Below are positions 61,101-64,000 of a DNA stretch of 64,000 nucleotides, piece after piece. Source of the stretch: Archilochus colubris (taxonomy: Eukaryota; Chordata; Aves; Apodiformes; Trochilidae); assembly GCA_023079485.1 (NCBI GenBank), contig CM041092.1, positions 15,079,127 to 15,143,126 on the forward strand, in the 5' to 3' direction. The position numbers and the translations under genes were made by a program. Every line of letters begins with the position of its first letter. The first letter of the stretch is position 1. Under the pieces are notes generated by a model. That model did no database searches. It worked only from the letters and a program-made list of their open reading frames with translations, and was not told where the DNA came from.

Positions 61101-64000
61101 TGACACAGATCTGGCCCTGCTGTAGGCTCTGAAGGTTTTAAGCCACTGAAGGACCCTAAAGGTAATTGGCATTACTTACATGTACATGGCCGTTGCATCC
61201 CACAGTCTTTGAACATCAGCTGATCTGCAGTAAATTGCTGCCTCCTGGTAGGCTGTCAATGAACCAGAGTCCTTCATGGCATTACTGCAGGTGTGTGAGT
61301 CATTCAGCAGTGGGTCAAACCTGCAATTTTGATAAAACTCCTGTTTATTTCAATAGCAGTGTTGTATCAGTAAAGACTTAATTCCTAGAGAATGGTATTT
61401 GCCTTGTTTCAGTAAATACGCATAGTAAGATAAACAGTAAATGTGGATAATGAATACACATATACAAGACCAGGTTCAGTCCCTTCTCATGGTGTACTCT
61501 TAACATGAAGGTTCAAATGAGCTCTCTCCCTCTATGTGGGGGAAGGATGAAACAAGGGTTGAAGAAATCCAGCCAAGTGACTGCAAAACTGAGTGAAATA
61601 TTGCCCCAAGAACAGATGAACAGTGTTTTGACATAACCTGAAACAATTGCAATGTTGTTTAGCTTGACCGTCAAATGAGACACCCTCCCTACCCCCCAGT
61701 CTTTGAACAGCTCAACTTGGGGCTTAAATGTGGGATATGGCAACTCAGCAATATTCCCCATGAGGAGAGGAGGATAATATCTGTGTATGCTGGAGGCAGC
61801 TGGGAGATGCAGGTGGGTGGGAGAGACTCTTAACTAGATCACAGCAGATACTGCCTCTTTCCACCTACAGTTCAGTGCTCTGGTTTTATTTGGAGGCTCT
61901 TGTGCTTTTTCCCTGGGGAATGCAGGTTTCTGGGGAAAAAAACAGACACGAGGTTGGCTTCAAGGGCAGGTGTTTGGATAGGGGTCTGTGTGGGGAGTGC
62001 AGGTCTAGCAGACCTTGGAGTGACACTGGTGGTAATTGCTTGGCAGAGTTTCTGAGGAGAAGGTAGGAAGGAATTACCATAATAGTGAGTTTTGAAAAAG
62101 GCAGACTGAGGAAATGTGCGATGAAATTTGGGTGGGTGGTAAGGGGAGCCCTGGACTGAGCCACTGTCTGGAAAAGCAACTGTGGAAAAGTGAGATGTTA
62201 TTTAAAAACTAGTAATACAAATGGCTGAAGTTCATTCCATTTGCATGCAACAGTCATAATAACCAGAGAAGCCAATGTGGCTGAGAAGGGAGTGGAGAAA
62301 TACTGGAGATACATGAGAGATGGCTCTTGCAGGCAGGGTGCGGCACTGCTCTGACCTTTTTTGGGGTTTAAGTATTTTTTGCTTTACTGTAATATTTTTT
62401 TCTTCTGATTTTGAAGCTTTTCTAGTGTTTTGCAGGGTAGAAGGTCACACTTTTGTCCACTCTGCACACAGCCTTCTCAGAAGGCATGCAGAAATACTCT
62501 GGTCATGTGCTGTCCAGAGCCACTTCTACACTGGCTGTTGAGCTTGATGGGAGTTGTGAGCAGGCACAAAAGGGCACGGCTGGGCTTTGTGAGCCAGAGG
62601 ACATTTTTCTGATGAGCTCCTGAGGATCCAGAACAGGCATAGGGCATTTCCAGAAACAACCTCAAGACTGTCTCCATAAAATTTCCCTCAGCAACCTCTC
62701 TTAGGAGCAAAATGTCTTGTGTTTAACTAAAGCACCTATCAAAGAGACACGCTCTGAGTTTTAAGACCTTGATGGACAGATGTGAGCCCTTCTTCCAATA
62801 GCACATCTTTTCGTGGTGCAAGTTCAAATTGAGTTTTTAGTCTCCAGCTAACTTGGTGTTTGCTTGTTACTACATGTACTTAAAAAGGTAATCATCTTAA
62901 AAAAGGAGAAGAGTCTGAACAGGTCCTGTATATTATACTTTTTTTCAAAAACATATGAACGAGGCTGAAATGTTTTGCATGAATTTGGACAAGAGTTTCT
63001 TGTTTGTGATTTGTGTATCCATCAGATCGTCGGGCCTTCACCAGCCCTTTCCAGTGGGCTGCGGAGTGTCATGCCTGGAAATCAGCCTTGCTAAGGAATC
63101 AGCTCTTGGAACTCTGCCAGCCTCTGGCTCTCCTGCAGAAAAGAGAGGTGCAGCATCTCAGTGCCAAACAGGGATCACCTAGATAATAATTAACATGCAG
63201 GCACCCTCATGGAGGCTGTGGTAGGGAAAGCACTTCTGTGCTTGCGTAGTCTGGGCTGTGGGATTCAGAAGTCCTAATGGGCTTGGACTTAAGGTCAGAG
63301 ATGAGCTTGTTTCCTAAAACAAAGTGGGGAAATAAAGGTAATTCAAATATAGCTGTTAAGCCTGTAGGAAATCAATAAGGTGGTTTTGTGGTCTTGTTTC
63401 ATTCTGAGAATCCATAGGAGCTGAGGATTTTAGGGGCTGAGCTTATACTAGAAGTTTTTAGGCAGGCTTTAGGAGGTATCAGGGTCACTGAAGACCACAG
63501 GGATGCATGTGAGTAGCCAGGAAAGGACAGCAAGGTCTTGGCCGGGTAAGGTTAATGGCTTGTGTCACTCAGGCAGAAACCCCTAATGACTAAAGTAGCA
63601 GCTACTCTGGAGATACTACAGATGGGGTCAAGGTCAAATTGGGAAGCTGCAGTGCAATTAATGTAAGCTTGAAAGCCTTTAAAGTTAATTAATTTGGTTC
63701 TGCTGGGAAGGTTGCAGCTTTGCAGAGGGCTGATCAGTGAAATGTGTTGAAAGGGCTGAGGTACAGTTTACTAATAAGGGGGAATTCGTTCATGGTGGCA
63801 GGGAGCTTGGAGAGCCTCACTCTGCAAAACCTTCCAAACATCTTGGGGCCTTCCCTCTGAACAAGCTGCCTGCAATCCTGTTGAAGTTAAGCAGTGTCTC
63901 CAGCCACAAGATGAGACCCTCCGGCTTGTCAGCCTCAGCTTTTAGGTGAGCTTGAAGAGTCTCTGCTGTAGGTGCATGTTGGGATGTTCAGCGGCCCCAA
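52111..64000. other. IGFBP2: Intron 1 sequence to window end, no exon recognised
   Basis: There is a perfect inverted repeat at 52.54 kb and a short tandem duplication of TTTAGACCTGCACTGTGGA-like sequence at 56.85-56.88 kb. Reading for the conserved TPCQQELDQVL and CWCVDP stretches of IGFBP2 gave nothing. The window ends without a recognisable exon. Confidence 0.6.
52538..52560. other. Perfect 23-nt inverted repeat
   Basis: Ten-base arms TAAAACATAC and GTATGTTTTA flank a three-base centre AAT. The sequence is AT-rich and lies in intron 1, with no neighbouring gene feature to explain it. It may be chance. Confidence 0.6.

Larger units (their letters stand above)
16117..64000 (+). other. IGFBP2: IGFBP2 intron 1 (partial; continues beyond window)
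   Basis: I looked for exon 2 (acidic linker after the Asp split codon), exon 3 (TPCQQELDQVLERIS-type sequence) and exon 4 (CWCVDP thyroglobulin core) on the forward strand by reading the sequence and found none. The stretch is ordinary avian intronic DNA with CR1 copies, short simple repeats and scattered chance open frames. I infer that it is all intron 1. A missed short exon, a nested non-coding RNA, or an assembly join cannot be excluded. Confidence 0.7.

Noticed and set aside
16117..64000. IGFBP2 exons 2-4
   Set aside because: Reading for the conserved sequences after the Asp split codon, the TPCQQELDQVL stretch and the CWCVDP core gave no match.

Overview
This is a vertebrate nuclear window and almost certainly avian. 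Seven or eight fragments of CR1 non-LTR retrotransposons are recognisable, several with the typical CR1 tail (ATTCTRTG-like repeats). No Alu, L1 or other mammal-specific repeats are seen. The one confident gene piece is exon 1 of IGFBP2 (insulin-like growth factor binding protein 2), and its 134 residues agree closely with my memory of chicken IGFBP2. There are no operons, ribosome binding sites or compact gene arrays, and nearly all open frames of 60-150 codons look like chance products of non-coding DNA.

Layout. Positions 1 to about 14.9 kb are 5' flanking, apparently intergenic DNA. It holds two CR1 fragments (4.5-5.0 kb and 7.1-7.4 kb), an isolated CpG-dense patch at 5.17-5.29 kb, a 15-bp minisatellite at 11.47-11.60 kb, and a repeat-poor stretch at 11.7-13.5 kb that reads like conserved regulatory DNA. 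A further CR1 copy at 14.94-15.50 kb ends directly against the IGFBP2 CpG island. The island spans about 15.5-16.47 kb and contains a TATA-less, GC-box promoter, a short 5' leader, exon 1 (15714-16116) and the first few hundred bases of intron 1.

From 16117 to the window end I found no IGFBP2 exon 2, 3 or 4, so this 47.9 kb is best read as part of a very long first intron. It contains CR1 copies at 33.5, 34.85-35.24, 35.24-35.42, 41.2-41.5 (reverse) and 51.05-52.1 kb, several homopolymer and pyrimidine tracts, two CpG-enriched patches (32.6 and 44.5 kb), and a pair of abutting perfect palindromes at 22.9 kb.

Functionally, the window is one gene's promoter plus its flanking and intronic regulatory space. 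The encoded product is a secreted protein that binds IGF-I and IGF-II. I found no clearly new biological system. The most interesting points are the CR1 copy abutting the promoter, the length of intron 1, the isolated CpG patches, and the palindrome pair.
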